From the NCBI GenBank assembly GCA_040755295.1, contig JBFMBK010000003.1:1-64000 (forward strand): a DNA stretch of 64,000 nt. The letters run 5' to 3'. Numbering within the stretch: position 1 is the first letter of the stretch; each line of letters opens with the position of its first letter. Below the pieces are notes generated by a model. It was given only the letters and a program-made list of their open reading frames with translations, was not told where the DNA came from and did no database searches. The DNA comes from Bacillota bacterium. GTDB taxonomy: Bacteria > Bacillota > Desulfotomaculia > Desulfotomaculales > Ammonificaceae. A program made the translations under genes and the position numbers. Shown here one piece after another: positions 62,487-64,000 of this stretch.

Positions 62487-62978
62487 TCAGCCGCTCTTTA
62501 CCAAACGCGCTCCCCGATTTAGGGCGACCTTGCCGGTGCGCACCATCTCGAGAATGCCGTGCTCGTTCAATACCGAGCACAGGGCATCGATTTTTTCGCC
62601 GTCGCCGGTCATCTCGACCACCATTGTTTCCTTGCCCACGTCGACTATGTGCGCCCTGAAGATCTCAACGATGTCGACGATATCGGAGCGCCGCGAGGGG
62701 TCGGCCTTAACTTTGATCAAGGCCAGTTCGCGGTCGATAAGATCTGTTTCGAGGTGCTCCACTTTCAGGATGTCTATAAGCTTGGAAACCTGTTTTACCA
62801 CCTGGTCAATAACCCTGTCGTCTCCCTGAACAACAAGCGTTAAACGGGAAACATTAGGTTGCTCCGTGTGGCCGGCGGTAATGCTTTCGATGTTGAACGC
62901 CCGGCGGCTCAGAAGCCCTGAGATACGCGCGAGCACCCCTGGTTTGTTAATCGCCAGCACGGCTAAGGTGTGTTTCAT
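62487..62978 (-). CDS. ilvN: Acetolactate synthase small (regulatory) subunit
   Basis: This 163-residue protein begins MKHTLAVLAINKPGVLARIS with an ACT domain that binds valine for feedback control. GLLSRRAFNIESITAGHTEQ and NVSRLTLVVQGDDRVIDQVV are canonical. The C-terminal regulatory domain has LALIKVKADPSRRSDIVDIV and VEMTGDGEKIDALCSVLNEH. The length is standard. The start follows AAGGGAGGGGGTGGCGGATT. The catalytic subunit gene ilvB, which normally precedes ilvN, is not adjacent; a glutamine synthetase gene lies upstream instead. Confidence 0.95.
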   Translation of the reverse strand: MKHTLAVLAINKPGVLARISGLLSRRAFNIESITAGHTEQPNVSRLTLVVQGDDRVIDQVVKQVSKLIDILKVEHLETDLIDRELALIKVKADPSRRSDIVDIVEIFRAHIVDVGKETMVVEMTGDGEKIDALCSVLNEHGILEMVRTGKVALNRGARLVKSG

Positions 62979-63309
62979 AATCCGCCACCCCCTCCCTTGA
63001 TAATAGTACTTCTTTCTCAGGGCGCGGCGATGAGCAACGCATTACTGCCAACTTCCAACTTCCCACGTCTCAATTCCCGATTGCCCGGTTCGCCTCCCCC
63101 AGCACTCAAACTTTCCCTGGCAAAAAACAAGTGGTTTTGACGACATTTAACGTTTTTATGAAATTGCTATTATTTAGTTGAATTGAGTGCTCGGTTCCTT
63201 GCACTGCCCAAGCGATCGCCGCGTTCCGTTTATGATACTCTTTTGCATCTAAGTAAACGCATTACCGGTCTACATTTTCATCCTTTGTGAGGCCGCATAC
63301 GGCGCTCGA
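62979..63309. repeat. Intergenic region with MITE fragment and ACTTCC repeat
   Basis: GGGCGCGGCGATGAGCAACG then CATTACTG at 63017-63044 is the inverse of the conserved 3' part of the dispersed element (CAGCAATGCGTTTCTTATCG in copy A). CCAACTTCCAACTTCCCACG follows at about 63050. No gene or terminator is clear in the remainder. Confidence 0.5.
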
Positions 63310-64000
63310 TTAAAACTTCGTGAGGTATTCCTCCAGTTCCCAAGGATGAATCATCGTCCGATAGCGGTCCCATTCGATAAGTTTTGCGGTTATAAACCGG
63401 TCGAAAACGTGTTCGCCTAGGGCGTCCCGTATTACAGGGTCCCGTTGCAACTCTTGGACAGCGGCATACAGGTTTCCGGGAAGAGTATCGATGCCGTGGT
63501 CCAGGCGTTCAGCTTCGCTCATTTCGTAAATGTTTTGGTCGCACGGGGGAGGAGGCTCAATCTGCTTTTCGATCCCTTCCAGTCCCGCGTGGAGGCATAC
63601 AGCGAGAGAAAGGTAAGGATTGCACGAAGGATCTGGGCTTCGCAGCTCTATCCTCGTGGACATCCCGCGCTTGGCCGGAACACGGATTAGCGGACTGCGG
63701 TTGCGGCAGGACCATGCGATGTAAACAGGGGCTTCGTACCCCGGAACAAGCCGCTTGTAAGAGTTAACCGTCGGGTTGGCTATAGCGGTAATCGCCTTGA
63801 TGTGTTTCATTATTCCGCCCATGAAGTGGTATGCCTCAGGGCTCAACTGCAGGGGGCCTTCGGGATCAAAAAAGGCGTTTTCCCCGTCTCTTGCAAGTGA
63901 AAGGTTGGTATGCATTCCGGAGCCGTTAATCCCGAAAACCGGTTTGGGCATAAAAGAAGCGTGGAGACCGTGCTTTTGAGCGATCACCCTGACGACGAAC
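63310..64000 (-). CDS. glnA: Glutamine synthetase, C-terminal part
   Basis: The frame is open to the window edge; about 230 C-terminal residues are visible. They include [20 protein letters not shown] (ammonia/glutamate and metal-site region), [20 protein letters not shown], and [20 protein letters not shown] (ATP and glutamate contacts). The ending, [17 protein letters not shown], is typical of the GSI-alpha type found in Firmicutes. It makes glutamine from glutamate and ammonia. The regulatory N-terminus and promoter lie outside the window. Confidence 0.94.
   Translation of the reverse strand, partial: FVVRVIAQKHGLHASFMPKPVFGINGSGMHTNLSLARDGENAFFDPEGPLQLSPEAYHFMGGIMKHIKAITAIANPTVNSYKRLVPGYEAPVYIAWSCRNRSPLIRVPAKRGMSTRIELRSPDPSCNPYLSLAVCLHAGLEGIEKQIEPPPPCDQNIYEMSEAERLDHGIDTLPGNLYAAVQELQRDPVIRDALGEHVFDRFITAKLIEWDRYRTMIHPWELEEYLTKF

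Overview
The window looks like the chromosome of an anaerobic, spore-former-type Firmicute, most like the Peptococcaceae (Desulfotomaculum/Pelotomaculum-like clostridia). Supporting signs are a CIRCE-controlled groESL operon, an agr-type peptide quorum-sensing locus, a Spo0F-like single-domain response regulator, a TPP riboswitch of clostridial layout, an HdrA-linked [NiFe] hydrogenase, and a selenocysteine-containing NAD-linked formate dehydrogenase. The genus is inference; no rRNA or tRNA gene was seen.

Region 1 (1-13.8 kb) is accessory. It holds a truncated IS1182-type transposase at the left edge, REP-like palindromes and intergenic repeats. An erythromycin-esterase-family gene follows, then an ABC exporter (ATPase plus double-FtsX permease) with a decayed second permease beside it. 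That exporter faces a TetR regulator across a symmetric palindrome. Several small membrane or zinc-knuckle proteins, a frameshifted gene, a GNAT enzyme and an MBL-fold hydrolase complete it. Region 2 (14-19.7 kb) carries a secreted seven-repeat propeller fused to a multiheme cytochrome c domain, a lipoprotein, a LysM protein and an HD-domain protein.

Region 3 (20-41 kb) is the energy-metabolism core. An HdrA-MvhD fusion sits with MvhG and MvhA hydrogenase subunits. Threonine synthase, a CoA-disulfide-reductase-like flavoprotein, a flavin reductase and groESL follow, then a NuoE/NuoF/FdhA formate dehydrogenase whose catalytic gene is interrupted by a UGA with a textbook SECIS hairpin, and fdhD. 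Another small gene (30770-31237, minus) also has an in-frame UGA followed by a SECIS-like hairpin and may be an undescribed selenoprotein.

Region 4 (41.2-53.4 kb) is the most interesting part. An agrC-agrA-agrB-agrD locus, including an unannotated 47-aa autoinducer precursor and three LytTR-type direct repeats with exact 21-bp spacing, abuts a RiPP cluster. That cluster has an ABC exporter, two radical SAM/SPASM enzymes flanking a Tyr/Trp/Cys-rich 55-aa precursor, a subtilisin-like protease fused to an acyl-carrier-like domain that lacks the pantetheine serine, and a MacB/FtsX-type exporter. The most likely reading is quorum-controlled production of a modified, exported peptide, with the FtsX pair as a second exporter or self-protection. 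The region looks more AT-rich than its surroundings, consistent with transfer.

Region 5 (53.5-64 kb, minus strand) is a housekeeping run: TPP riboswitch, thiD2E, thiC, thiL, tsaE, tsaB, rimI, tsaD. A 180-bp MITE with terminal inverted repeats and a target duplication sits inside the thi leader. Beyond it are a Spo0F-like regulator, a class I glutamine amidotransferase, an orphan ilvN and the C-terminal part of glutamine synthetase. Homologous fragments of the MITE, plus several low-complexity intergenic repeat families, are scattered through the window.
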